A stretch of DNA of 64,000 nt, from positions 51,007,053 to 51,071,052 of the forward strand of contig CM060732.1 of the NCBI GenBank assembly GCA_030704615.1. Direction: 5' to 3'. The notes under the pieces were generated by a model that was given only the letters and a program-made list of their open reading frames with translations, was not told where the DNA came from and did not search any database. This stretch comes from Takakia lepidozioides. Taxonomy: Eukaryota > Streptophyta > Takakiopsida > Takakiales > Takakiaceae. The number at the start of each line of letters is the position of its first letter. The stretch's first letter is position 1. Below are positions 11,959 to 24,456 of the stretch, in pieces. The position numbers and the translations under genes were made by a program.

Positions 11959-14900
11959 ATGAAAGGGGAGAACAAGGAGCGCTTGGAGACAGCACTCATA
12001 GTGCTACAGCAGTTTGGGTTCTCCAGAGCAGCAGTCACACGCACTGTACGAAACCTGCTAGATGTGTGTTCTCTCTCCCTCCATGCATCCGGTTCCAAGC
12101 TGCTGGTGTGTCCTTCAAATATAATTTTGCATTGGGCATTTGCCTCTAGTCCACTGAGTAAAAGGTTGACTCTGGGTCTTTTGACTTCAAATGCAGACAA
12201 CCTGGGAGTTTGAATGGGAACAAGTTTTAGAAACTCAAGGACCAAACCCAGGTAGTGTGTTGACTGATTTTGCAAGAATACTAAAGCTTGGTGTGTGCTT
12301 GGGCTGATACAGTGATGTATGTGATACACTCCTAAGAAGCTTATCCATCGTCCTAAAGCTCTGTTATTGTTATTGTAAGAATTTCTGTGGTATCTCCAAT
12401 CATGCTGATCAAGGTAGGCACAACGGCTGCTAGAGGATTGATATCATTCACATGCGTGTTGGGATGGATGGGTGATCAGGTGTACGGAGCAGAAGCAGCG
12501 TGGGTGTACATTGAAGACAATGGATATGAGAATCTTGTCAATTGCATCTTGGGTGAACGAGGTGGAAAGGGAGAAAGCAAGGTGATTAAAGATGCTTCCT
12601 GATACCTTTTTCCAAAGTTGAAGTGGTTCTCAGGTGTCACCTTAACTGTCTGAGTGCTTTCTGCCCACTATTTCTCCGAAGTGGGTGTCATGTTGTTAAA
12701 CTGCCCATAACTCAGATACCACTTCCAGTGTGGGACTCATAGTCTGCCTCTAAATCTACCACTGCACTCACCTGTTGACAGTGTGCTGACATTGGTTCTC
12801 TCATAAAGGGGTTGGGCTCCTGAGAAGGACCTTGTCTGCATGAAATTGAGTTGAGCAGTTGGGAGCTAACATCTGATTTCATCCGGCCAAAATTTTGGCA
12901 TCCTAAGAGGTATCTAGTCAGCACAGCACCACGTACATAAATAATTGGAGGTAAACTGGAACTGTTGATGCAAGTTAATTTGCCAAAATTTTGGCATCTC
13001 AGTCAAACTTCCATATGCTCCAATTCTTGGGATATTTCGGTCGTGATAGGATGTTGGATTGGTGTCGGGTGCAAGTACAGGTGAAACATGGGATGAAGAA
13101 GACTCTGCAGGCAGCGGCAGAAAGGGGTAACATCCAAGATGCAGAAGGGCATGACAGAAGTTCTGGCAAAAGAACAGGCCAAGGGTGTGCTACCCAGATC
13201 TCACCCTCTGTCAGCAAGTGGACACAACCTAGTAGTCCACGGAATCAGGATTCCCCAGATTCACCAGATATTCATCTACACCAGAGGCGTCTCTGGTCTC
13301 TGCACATTGGCGTGCCTGATCTTGCCTGCTTCCAAGATCGTTGGAATGTCTGTAGCTCTAAGCAATTTGATCATGAGATCTTGGGTCCTGGGGAATCAAG
13401 TGAAGAGATCTTGGGGGCCGAGCAACCGAGTGATAAAGCAGACAATCTGCTTCAGGTTTTTCTACCACAGAGCAAGTTGCATAGCTCCTCAAAACCAATG
13501 GCTAAAGGGAAGTTGGGCACCAGACAAGAAGTTAAAGCTGGCAATATGTCTGATTTGCGATGTGTAAAAGATGTAACCGTTTCTCTGCCTGTGAAGGAGA
13601 CACAAGATGAGGTTCAAGAATTTCAAGCACTGCCAATTTGTAATGATAACAGTGTGGGGCTAAAGAATGACACAGTTGGGACCAAAGGTGCTAAAGCACT
13701 GGAAGAGAGCTCATTGTCTCACGTTTCAATCTGTCATGAGTCAGGTTCCAAGCCCCAGTTTGTTGTTGTGGGAGGCGTGGCAACTGACATCTTAAGTCAG
13801 AGCAAGTTGGTGAAACAGCTTTCTGGTGCAAGTGATGTAGCACAAAAGAGGGATTCGCAGGACATCAGCAGAGTCACAGTCAAGAAAGCTAAAAGTTATC
13901 TTGGAAGTTCATTGGGGAAACTTATTGATAAGGGTGCCCCCAGTCAGCAAGGGGAAGCCAAGTCACCTAAGAAACCGATTGGCATGGCCAAAAGCATTGG
14001 CACCAATGGTTGTGCCCAAGTAGTTGACAAATCTGGGGATACTAATCATGTCAGACATCCCGAGCAGGAATATGATGTAAAAGGCAAGGTAGAGAGCAAG
14101 CCTCCTGTAGGAACTCAAGGGGGAATGAAACCAGGTGGATTCCAGGCAGAGGGAGACTTATTTTCAAGGGTAAAGGGTGGAATTCCAACAGTTGCTGCTC
14201 TTGGAGATGGCCTGCCACCTAAAACTCTAGATGTCGGAAGGACGTCAGCCTTCAAGCTTGGGGGAAGGAAAGGAAGTAACAGTTTCCTGCAGAAGAAAAG
14301 AAGGAGTATTAGCACCCTTGATGAGGATATTGAGAGAGTTTTATCTCCCACAGACCTGCGGATCCAAGAGCCTTGCCCATCAAGAGCCTTGCCTCCTGCT
14401 TCACCTTCTTCCAATTCCAAATCCCCACTGACATGCAAAATGCCAGTTTTAACAAGATGCGGATCAAAGAGTAAAGAACAGGATACTGGTGGTGGAGAAG
14501 TTGACACAGATCCACCCTGCACCCCCCCCAAGTCCAGAAACCAAGATCTGTGTACGGAAAACAAGTCGTCCTTTCCTTTACCGACTCTTCAACTGAGCTC
14601 TGACATCTTGCAGGCCACCAATCCGGATGTTGCTGACAGTACCTGTGACTTAGAAAATCGCATGTTAGGTTTCTTACCAAGGATTCCCCCAGGGTTTGAC
14701 AAGAATTACAACTTTCAACATCCATCACCTGCTGTTGTCTTTGCCCATGATACATCACTACTTCCTGAACACCCGCCAGGCTTTGAAAAAAGGGTTTCCT
14801 CTCCACAAGTCACATTACTCACAACAGCATCTCAGCCATGCCCAAACTCATCTGCACTCCAGCAACAGAGTAGTTGCGCGGACTGGAAGGTACCAATTGT

Positions 14901-17900
14901 CAGAGGCCTTGATTTGCAAGTCTCCACTACAAAGGGTTTGAACCAGGGTGACTTACATGCAGCTGCGGTTGCTTCCGATACTGTGGAGCAGCTTTCTAGC
15001 TGTGGCTTCCATTGTGTATCTTCCAAAACAACTTCTATTGGTGGATGTGAAAATGTTGAGAGCCATCAGACTCTATGCTCAAGCTCACCGCTCTCTGGAA
15101 TTGCAGCTGTACGAATGCTCCCAGAAATTTCTTGTTCTGTACCAAAGACTTCCTGTACTGTTGCTCCAAGACCTCCCAATGGCGTGCCTTCGCACCCACA
15201 GTTCTCACTACCTTTGCAGTCAGCTGCAAGTGATGGCTGTCTGCAGCCCCCAGGTGAATGGCTTTTCCGGCTTTCAGTGACTCTTCGGTTTCGGATGTTG
15301 CAATACCATCCACTCACAATCCATACTGTGGAGTCTGGAGGAGCTCATAGGTCTGATATAGTTCTTGGCTGAAAACTTGCTGCAATTAGACGAGTCACAT
15401 TGACAACATCTGTAAAGTCAATTTTCTGCTCTTGCTAGAGTCATAGAAGTGCTAGGCCTACCACCTCTCCTTTGTAAGACGTTGAGAGCTTTGGTAGCCT
15501 TCATCGGATGTCTCAGATGATTTTGCCGAATTTGGGCTTCAGATATTCTGCTTTTGTTCGGTTTCCCAAAAGGTGCATATCTGTTCTCAGGATCAGCCTT
15601 AAAATTTCACATTGTTTTAGTTTTCCAGCTCATGTGATTATCAAGATACGTTGTGCAGGTGTAGCACCTCCACAGCCTTGTGGAGAATTGCACTCAAGTT
15701 TTCCACCTTCATGGCGGGCCCCGGGTTCAGCTCCCCTAAGACCTACAAGCTCACTGCCATTGATCCCGACGAATCTACTGCCACCAAGAGCGCCTCCAAA
15801 TCTAGTGCTGCCTCGACCATGTGTGGGGTTGACTTTGCCTCAAGGTCCATGGCCGCCAAGACCCCCACAACCATGGGCTCCAAATGGAATACAAAGAGGG
15901 TCACAACCAAGCCCAGTGACTTTTTGCCCGCCCCATCTGCCAGGTATAAGTTTATGACTAACACGTCAAGTACTCGGGACAATGTTGTATAGCATAAAGA
16001 CGGCTGGATTGAATTTTTACACCACACTTCAGATCACTCACAGTTTATTTCATTGTTCACTACAGTTTGACCAACAAATGGATTAGTGTGCTAGATACCC
16101 CTTTGATGAGGTTAAATGTTTAGTTGCTTCAAAATAGTTGACATTCCATCTGAATAGAATCTAACACTCTGTCAAATCAGATCCACACTGCATCCTTCCC
16201 CCAAGGCCTCCTAATACATATTCAACACGAGCTGTATGTCCTCCATTTCGGCCAACCCCAGCCAACTGCAACATGTCTCCTTTCACTGCAGTTGCTCCGC
16301 TTCCTTTGCCCTCTCGTCTGCCCCCCCCACAGTTGTGTCCACCTGGAATAGAAGTCGCTGGTCAGAGAGCAACTGGAATCGCCCCTGCCGGCAGGCCTTC
16401 CTCTGGAGCGCCATTGTTAATGCCTTCAAGGACCCTTGCCATAGCCACCCAGGCAGGATCTCCAGCACTGTGGGCTGGGACCTTTCCAAGCACTCCTGGA
16501 AATGGGGTGCTGGTTACTGCTGATGTCAGAAGTGAGCAGGAGCATGCCAAGACAATTTTTGTTGGGAGTATCCCCGCGGACTTTAAAAATGCAGCAATTG
16601 TTTTGCAAGAAGTTCTGGAAGAGTATTTGAGACACCTAGAATTTGTACCTGCCAAAAGTGGGCGAATTGAGCGTGTCACCGTGTATGAGCGAAGTATTGG
16701 TAGCTACGCATTTGTGCAGTTTTCCTCGGAGGTGGTTGCTCGTATAGTTTTGGATGCTTGCCAAGCGAAAATCTCTGCGTTGCAGATCAATGGAGTGCAG
16801 TTGTCAGTTGGGAAGAATCTTAAGGCTGGGACTGTGCCAGTTACACCTAGACAGGCGATTTTCAGAGGGGACCGTCACTTGGACCCGGCCAAGCTGCTGT
16901 ATGTGGGCTGTCTTCCGGAACATTGGAGGAATGAGGAGGTTCTCAGGAGACACTTCTCAGCAATCCTTGGAGATAAAGATTTGGGAGTTGGGGGCAAGTT
17001 TGTGTCTGCAATATATGTCCTTCCTGAATGTGTGGATGTCTATGTAGAGCTTTCGTCTGAAGCCATGGCTGATGCGCTGGTTTACAAGTGCATTAAGGAT
17101 CCCAAGTTGCTGGAAAGCATGGCAGAGTTTACTTTCATTTGTCGCCACCCAAAACTGGTTCCTCTTTTTGCCTCTGCAAGCAGCCCTTTGCCCCCCTCTG
17201 TGAATGCTTTGAGATCTGGGATCCAGAAGGCTACAAAACTTGAAGCACTGGAACAGTGGGTGTCTCGACGCCAGAGCACTTTGTATGTGGGCAATCTTCC
17301 ACTGACAGCAGAGGCTTACAGTGTACAGAACCTAAGGAGTCTTTTTGATGGGATTCTGCAACAACGGATGCAAGAAGAATTACCTGCCACTGGGTATGTC
17401 AAGTCAGTGTCCTGGCCCCCTGGAAGACATTATGCCCATATGGAGTTTGAATCAGAATCTGTGGCCAATTCTGTCATGGATGCCTACATTGATCGAACCC
17501 CAGAATTCTGCCTGAATGCGATGGCCCTCTCCATTTTCCGGCATCAAAAGTATGTGCGTCCAGGGGCTCTCTACAAGACAATTAGCCAAGATGCATCCAG
17601 GCTGGATTTGAAAGGGGAGGTGCACCAAGAGAGGCAAGTAGAGGGAGAGAAATCTTTTGAGATGGAGGCAGAGGGTGGAGACCACTCTATGGACATTGGG
17701 CAGCTTGACGTGCAATATGGGGAGGACGGGAGCTATGATGAGAGTGGTCAAGTTGTACATCCTGATATTGTGTCAGATGGAGGGCCTGCAATAGGTCTTC
17801 CAGTTGATGGTGAAGATCAACAACCAGGCACTATGAGAGGATCCATTTGGAAGAACAAGCTCTACAAAACAAAGCTGTGTAGTATGTTCATGGAGGGACA

Positions 17901-19533
17901 TTGTTCATTTAGTATTCACTGCAAGTATGCACATGGTATGGAGGAACTTCGGCAGCCTCCTCTGCAATGGTCCGATGCTCACGAGAGCAAGAACGTGGGA
18001 AAGTCCCTCGAAGGGGAGACTATTGGCAGCAGTTCTTTGTGTCCAATTGTGACAAGCCAGTCCAGTACCATGCTGTCCACAGATGTCACAAGCAGGCTGG
18101 TTGGGAATGGTGAAGGAGGAAATGAGTGCACGGATCCCAAGAGTGTTATCTGTGTGCGGGGAATTGCAGATGGTCTTACTGGAATCACTCTCAAGGGAGC
18201 CCTGAACGAGCTCCTGGAGAGAGCACTTCTCACCTCGGGTTTACTGGAGATTGGCAAGCATGTTGTGTGCTACTCACATCTCAAGGAGAACACAAAGCAA
18301 GCCCTTGTTACCCTCATGACCGTGTCGGCTGCCAATGCAGTCCTATCCATAGTGGAGCCCTTGAAGCTTGCAGGTGAGCTGCTTGTGCTACTACCATGGT
18401 CACACATGCAGCAGCAGAAACCGCTTCCACCTGTCAATGTGACACATGGTCATGCAGACCTCCACCGCACGTCATCCTCTTGGGATACCCCTGAAGTAGT
18501 CAATGTCTCTCCTGCCATCAAAGTAGCCCCTGCTCAGCCACAGTTGCGCCTCTCTGATCCATGGTCCATGTACGAGCCACCAGAGTGTGGATTCCATGGA
18601 GGAATTCCACCTGGTCCCCAAGCATTTCGCCCCTCCCACTGTCATCCTGACTTTGGAAGTCCGCCGCTGCCAAGTGGCCCTGTGTTCCACCCACCTCCAT
18701 GCCACCCAGGTATTGGTCTCCCCAATTTCTTTAGGCCCCCTCCAATACCACCTCCAGCAGATCTGTGGCACAGTCACCATCCAATCAGGGATGGGTGGCA
18801 CGTACCATGGGCAAGCTCCCATGCCCCTCACCCTGGGAGCTTTGGGTGGAGGGCAGCGCATGAAAATGAATGGCTGCCGGGCTTGGCATCAGGCCCTGGT
18901 TTCAATATACATCGAGGGAGGAGTGAAGGGGTTGATGAACTTGCTTACCCTCTGGACCCGACAACTATGCTTGAGGGTGGCGAAAGTGTGAATGATCTAG
19001 ATATCGACACAGGAGGGTGGCTGGAAGACGATATCAACATGGAAAAGTTAGCTCATGAGTCAACTAACTGTTCTAGCAGGACTGGTACTGAGCAGCAAAT
19101 AGGCGATGACAATGGAGGGATACTAGATCTTGAGGTGAAAAGTCTACCTTCAGAGAGGGCTGCTAATTTGTCTGATGGAGAGGTTCTGGGACCCAAGGAG
19201 GTGGAAAGAGTGCCAATGGTTGAAGCAGCTAGTCAATCAGACAGGTCTAGAGGCAATAAATGGGACCCCGATGAGACATTGGACCAAGACCCCATATCCA
19301 GCAGAGATAGTCACCGGGAGGAAGATGGCAGGACAAGAAGGGAGGGAAAAAGGAAAAGAGAACTGGAGAGAGATAAAAGTAACGCTAAAGGGAGCTGTAG
19401 TGAAGCTCATAAGTCAACCAAGCAAAAGTTGCATGTGAATGTGGACAGGAACAAAGATGATAGGTCTGCCAGAGATAGAGACATCAGGCATGGTGCTGAC
19501 AACAGATCGCATCGTTATCGGAAAGCAAACTAG
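11959..19533 (+). CDS. WIYLD-domain, triple-RRM, CCCH zinc-finger protein (five-exon model)
   Basis: Model: exons 11959-12063, 12480-12581, 13003-15253, 15659-15943 and 16292-19533, all with GT-AG borders and agreeing phases; about 1,994 residues. Exons 1-2 encode a WIYLD-like helical domain (FGFSRAAVTRTVRNLLD, then AAWVYIEDNGYENLVNCIL), a domain seen at the N-terminus of plant SUVR histone methyltransferases. Exon 3 is low-complexity with two PPGF motifs near 14690 and 14780. Exon 4 is proline-rich. Exon 5 carries RRM1 (TIFVGSIPADF, near 16552), RRM2 (LLYVGCLPEHW, near 16894), RRM3 (TLYVGNLPLTAE, near 17280), a C-x7-C-x5-C-x3-H finger (17878-17934), a Pro/His-rich stretch and a Lys/Arg/Asp-rich tail. 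RNA binding is likely; the biological role is unknown. The large exons are secure. The join of the WIYLD exons to exon 3, whose acceptor could be 13003 or 13081, is inferred. Confidence 0.7.
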
Positions 19534-19559
19534 TCCAGATTGGGAAGAGAGGGACTCTA

Positions 19560-20150
19560 CTGATTGAAGATTCATGCTATCTGTGACGGCTGATGATTTT
19601 CTCTTTCCTTCAAGTCAATGAAGGTTGATGTATTTTTAAAGGTACCACTCCTACTCTGATATGGAACTAGGTGAAATCTGCGAAATAAGTGTGTTAGGTG
19701 GTTGCACAAGTTTTTTTTCCCAAAGAGGGGATATGTTCTCTTCATCTTTTATGTCCTTGCCTTTAAATGTCGCTCAAGGTTTACCTGCACTAAAATGGAT
19801 AGTTAAATCTGAGCATCCTTATTATAATACACAACTTGTTGCAGTAAAGAATTCATGACCCCTTCAGCAGCATTGGCTTTACGATGGGATCAAACAGTCA
19901 GTCACCAATCTGAGCATCTCATATGAGACTCTAGCTATCCGCGGATATGTGGATTCCTACACTTGAAGGGAAGTGCATATAATCTGTGGCACTGAAGAAA
20001 TGCTGAACAGTTGCTAGTTTCTGCTCAACAGTAACAGCCAAGCGGAGGGGGTTCGGTGAGAACAATCGAGGATACCTTCTGTCTGGAATGTTTCTGACAT
20101 GGGAAAACTTGGCTGGAGCACCGTTGAGAGTTTGAAGAAAAATCGAGGAC
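19560..20150. other. 3' flank of the RRM gene, no gene recognised
   Basis: Probably 3' untranslated and intergenic sequence. Only a short frame at 19661-19858 is open, without a domain. A poly(A) signal position cannot be fixed. Confidence 0.4.
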
Positions 20151-20157
20151 TTGATTC

Positions 20158-21292
20158 ATGGCTGGAGTAAATCCTAAAGTTTCTAGGGCTTTCAGCTTTA
20201 TGGAAAGGGGGGTATCCTCTCTGTCTGGTAAGGAAGGATATGTGTGGTCTGTGATTTGCGTTATCTTTCCACTAGAGCACCTTCTTGGTTGAAATGTTTC
20301 TTCTGCCAGTGGTTGTGCTACTTTTCACTAGCATTGTGGACCTTAGCGATCCCCAGGAGACTGGAAATAGTCCTTGGTGTACCTATTGAAGGATCTGTTG
20401 ATGCCTTCTGTCCTTGTGTTCGAAGTCCAAAGGAGTGTCAGGAAGCTCAATGCCGTTGTCTTGATAGAAGTGCAGTTTGTCTCTTGAAGGCTGTTTTCAA
20501 ATTACAAGTGTTCTCTTGAAGGTTGAGCTATCTTTAATCCTTTTTGTAGCATTTAGGTTTGAAGAGGTCCTTCCACATGGAGCCTCCCCTGGCAGTGATA
20601 AAGAGGGACCTCTCATTCAAAGAATATGATGGAAGCAGCATCCACTTACATGGCCCATAGAATTCTGAGGTTTGGGTTATTCCTTGGAATGAGGATATAG
20701 CTCAGGGAATGAAGAGAGAATATTTAAAATGACTGATGAGTGTGGGCTGCTGATTGTGCAGTGAAAGCCACTCTTGAGGAACTTAAAAGAAGAGAAGACA
20801 AAGCATTTAGTCAGATAGAGGCGACCTACCTGGAGGTGCATGCAGTAAGTGTGTCTTCTCTGTTTCATGTCCCACCTACTGGGAGGATTGGTGCCTTCAT
20901 CGATTTATTACTCGTAGCCTTTGGAATTGTCATCTAGCCATCCGTCCCTGCCTGAGTTGTGGAAGAGACAAGAGAGGTGGGTGGCAGATTTTTGGAGAGT
21001 GAGAGTAGGGAATGGAGCGATCTCAGTTTGTGGGTTGTGTCAGGCAGTGCTGCTTTTGATGAACCCATCTGCTTGTTTTTGGGTGGGGGCAAGAGTCTGA
21101 TAACGTTTGATTAGCTTCCGGGTAGACTTGTCAAACCGTTGGGGAATCGGGTTTAGAGCTTCAGCTCGCGGAGGGCATTATTAAAGTCATTACACATCTG
21201 AATTGTGTATATTTGTTTAGGAGAAAGCTGCTGGAATTGGATTGCTGCGTGATTTCGTTCCAGGTATTATTGGAGCGGGCAGGCGATGCTAG
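20158..21292 (+). CDS. Predicted small protein, 71 residues, three exons, function unknown
   Basis: Exons 20158-20227, 20762-20835 and 21221-21292 splice at GT-AG borders with agreeing phases (70+74+72 = 216 nt including stop). The start is ATG at 20158 and the stop is TAG at 21290-21292. Segments read MAGVNPKVSRAFSFMERG, then LEELKRREDKAFSQIEATYL (a charged probable helix), then EKAAGIGLLRDFVPGIIGAG. No signal peptide, membrane span or known domain is seen. The composition and clean splice sites look like real coding sequence, but no family is recognised, so function is left open. A different last donor (CAG|GTATTA at 21263) would extend the gene further. Confidence 0.45.
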
Positions 21293-21299
21293 TCCCTTC

Positions 21300-23280
21300 C
21301 ATTAAATTAGTACATTCTTTCCAGTGTGAGGGTTTTGACTGGGGATGAGCCGGGGATACATGTGTGCTCGGGCGACCTATACATGACTTCGAGCGCTCGT
21401 GCTTTTGAGGGGTCAAACAGTGTGGTATGGAAACCCCGTGGTCCACATTCACTTGTTGAGGTTTCGGATCAATCTTGGGGACCAGACCTGCTAAAAATGA
21501 GAGTGCTTATTGCCTTCATCAAAGTAGAGCTGCTTAGCATGTTCTAATACCATCAGATCCTTCTTGTCCTAGAGAATCACCTGATGATTTCCTTGAAACA
21601 GACCATATACTGGCTAGTTTGGTTGAAACAAGGGGAGGGGCGTGGGATGGTCTGTTTCTCTCAATGTGAAAGACATATCGTCCTCATGAGGTTGTTAGTT
21701 ACGACTGGAGAGAGAAAACGAAAAAGAGAAATGTATTATGTCAGAGTTCAAGGGTCTAAGGGAGAGATTATGACATGTACATCAGACTATGCTGGCTACT
21801 AGTACATTTGGGTATCGATGCAATTACATCTGGGAGTTTTTCCTTACCCTTTGAGTTATATTATCAACTACTATGTCTCAAGATCCAATACTGTGTGACC
21901 ATATATCCGCTGCTTGCTTTCAAAGGAGCACAGAAGGGCAGGGGACATAGGAGAACTGAAGGTCTCCAACATCCTGCAAGGCTAGTTCCTGTGGTGGGTC
22001 TTTTAAAATGAAATTAATTCTAGCTAGGAAGAAAGAGAAGAGTATGATGTCGAATTAAAAAATGGATCTTGCTTGTTTTCAACACTCATTACTGTGATGT
22101 ATTCCATTCAGGGCTTAGGCCCCTCCAACAAAAAGGTAGCGGGAGCTCCATGCTAGGTAGTAATGGGAAAATTGAAGCGTCCCGATGAAAATAAGCTGAA
22201 TTTTATCCAGCATCGCCCCGGACTCTGTTTCCTGGCTAACACTATTGACCATGAAATTTATTATAACCTATGTCCCTTGGGGACCTTTGATCAAACATGG
22301 CCATTTGCAAAATAGTGTGGAGTAAAACTGCTGTTGCTTTGATGATGTCTGTTATAGAGCATGTGTGGTACCTAGAAGGTTGACTCTTACCAAAGTAAGC
22401 ATAACTCATGGTGTCACTTCACTCTCAAAGGAAGGGACAGTCCCTGGGTACTAAATGTATCAAACACCTATGTGGCTTTCAACCCACGATCACTTATAAG
22501 GCGACTTTGTTCCTTAACCTTCGGTCCATCTATTGGATGTTAACAAAGACAGTAGATTGTGCTTGGATCATGGGCCAATCTGAATCAACAGATGGGGTTG
22601 ATTTAAATTAAAAAAATTAGCAGCAGGTGTTTGGATCAAATTGTCAAACAGATAGGAGGCTTCAATATTCCCAACCAATGCATTCATCAAATTAAATTTT
22701 ATGGTGGTGGCCGCGATCACAGCCCAATTGCTACATGCAGACAGAGAGATTATGACTAATTAAATTGTATTTCAAATGAACCATCACACTTGCTGTAGCT
22801 GGCATCCATCTTCCTCCATATATTATTTTGTTGAAGTGCCAACAACTGCCATAAAATATCCAGAGCGTTCACTGCATCACAGAACAGCCACAGCGGCGTG
22901 AGCAGATGCATAGATCCTCTGAATCCTCTTCCATCAAGTATGGTTGAGTCAAAGAACAACCCAGCTACTCAATACGCCCCCAAGGCTGCAGCATGTGTTG
23001 CTGAGTATTTCCCATTTCCTCTGTCTGTGCAGTCTACTTAAGAATGGGCTCGTAATTAACAGCTTCAGTCAGACCACCATGTGTCACTTCGCAGAGGGTC
23101 AGCGTCGCGATGCTGGAATTAACATCATGCATTATAGTCAGATGTCAATTCCATCCCTTGAACATCGTACCCAAGAGGACATGGGAAGCATCCCTATTCA
23201 CGCATCCTGGAGCCAGGAAAACTTTCAAAAACTAAGGAGCTTGTGACATCACAGAAGAAACTTCGATTAGGGCCATCAAT
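21300..23280. other. Intergenic / untranslated sequence, no gene recognised
   Basis: Only short unsupported frames on both strands. The part just below 23282 is likely the 3' untranslated region of the minus-strand NDUFA1 gene. No repeat structure was found. Confidence 0.4.
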
Positions 23281-23281
23281 T

Positions 23282-23607
23282 TCAGACATGACGTACCTGA
23301 GCAGATTTGGCAGCTTGCGTTGCAGCTTCTTCCATAAGCCGAGCATCCCTTTCATCCATCGCTCGATCCCATGCATCATGCACTGGATGCTTTGGCTGCA
23401 AGTCACCGAGGAATTTAGCACCAGACACCATGAATCAACCCAAATGCAGAGAACACTTGATATCTGACTAGAATCACATCACTTTGAAACAGGAGTGTAC
23501 ACACACACCTTTCCATAGATGGCTTTGTGGATAACATATTGCGAAGTGCCCATGACAAACATCATAGCGGAGATGACTCCCAGGGGGAGCATTGCTTCCC
23601 AAGACAT
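23282..23607 (-). CDS. NDUFA1: NADH dehydrogenase (complex I) subunit NDUFA1 / MWFE
   Basis: Two exons on the minus strand: 23607-23509 (33 codons) and 23395-23282 (38 codons with stop TGA), joined in phase 0 with a GT-AG intron of 113 bp. The product is 70 residues, the usual MWFE size. It begins MSWEAMLPLGVISAMMFVMG, giving one N-terminal membrane helix, then SQYVIHKAIYGK. Exon 2 starts PKHPVHDAWDRAMDERDARL, matching the plant pattern PKH-x-(G/V)HD-x-WD-x-AM-x-(E/R)RD. MWFE is a small accessory subunit of the membrane arm of mitochondrial complex I, needed for assembly of the enzyme in other eukaryotes. The last codons (AQVRHV) could instead be spliced away at CAG|GTACGT. Confidence 0.85.
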
Positions 23608-23991
23608 GATTCCGCCCTCTTCTCAAAACCCTTCTTCCCTTTCTATTCCTGCTTTCTCTGCCAGACCCGCAACGCTCTCTGGAATCCCACCACAGCAATC
23701 AACCCTAGATTGAGATGCTCTCTTCCTCTCTGCCTTCAGCAGAAATGGATGAATTTGAACCCTGTGGATGATGACTAGGTATCTCCCATGCATCACATAC
23801 TCGGGGTTTCTTGATGTCATATGATGCGGATTAAGAGTAATTAAAGATTAGGCTTCTGCATTGGTCACTAAACATGCATCAGTTGCTGTAAGTAGGCAGG
23901 AACGAGAGTTTGGAACATCCATTTCATTGGAAAGAGGAGCACTCTTTGTATCCTCTTGGGGACAGTTACACCCATTTGTACAGTCACCCCA

Positions 23992-24405
23992 CTTGGGTCC
24001 TTCTATAAAGCTATGCAGGTTTTCCGTCTTTGTATGCATTTTGGCTCAAAATGTTGGTTGGGTTACTGTAAGTATTTGGAGATTGTTGGCAGTGGCAAAG
24101 CCACTGGTCCTCTTCTTGAAAAACTGTCGAGGATTGGTAAGTAATGTCCAGAGCCGGCTCAGGGCAGCAGACCATTGCCAACTGTTTTGTGGGTCGACGT
24201 GGTGATGATGAGCAAGCGCTTCTAGTGGCATGATGCCCACATGGATACGCCTCGTTTGCCACATGGACAGGGTGCAATTCAACCTAGCCCAGTCAGCTGT
24301 GAAGAGTCTCGAGTTCTCAGAAGAGATTCATCACGTTGAGGACAGAAGGGAAGAGATCTGGTATCTGTGTATACAAACCTGCATAGCTTTATAAAAAGAC
24401 CCAAG
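23992..24405. mobile_element. MITE-like element with 31-bp imperfect terminal inverted repeats
   Basis: Positions 23992-24022 and 24375-24405 are inverted copies matching at 29 of 31 bases (core tataaagctatgcaggttt). The interior of about 350 bp has no coding frame. A third copy of the arm, extended by gagtggggtgactg, lies at 39168-39208; the same extension flanks the left arm here at 23980-23991. An 18-bp direct repeat (agatctggtatctgtgta) flanks the right arm at 24354-24371 and 24404-24421. No clean target duplication was found around the whole element. Confidence 0.55.
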
Positions 24406-24456
24406 ATCTGGTATCTGTGTAGGTACTGGATATTGCGTGAGTTGAAGTGTGCAGTT

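Noticed and set aside
14115-14806. Long minus-strand frames of 149 and 165 codons
   Set aside because: They lie opposite the secure coding exon 3 of the WIYLD-RRM gene and show no domain or splice support.
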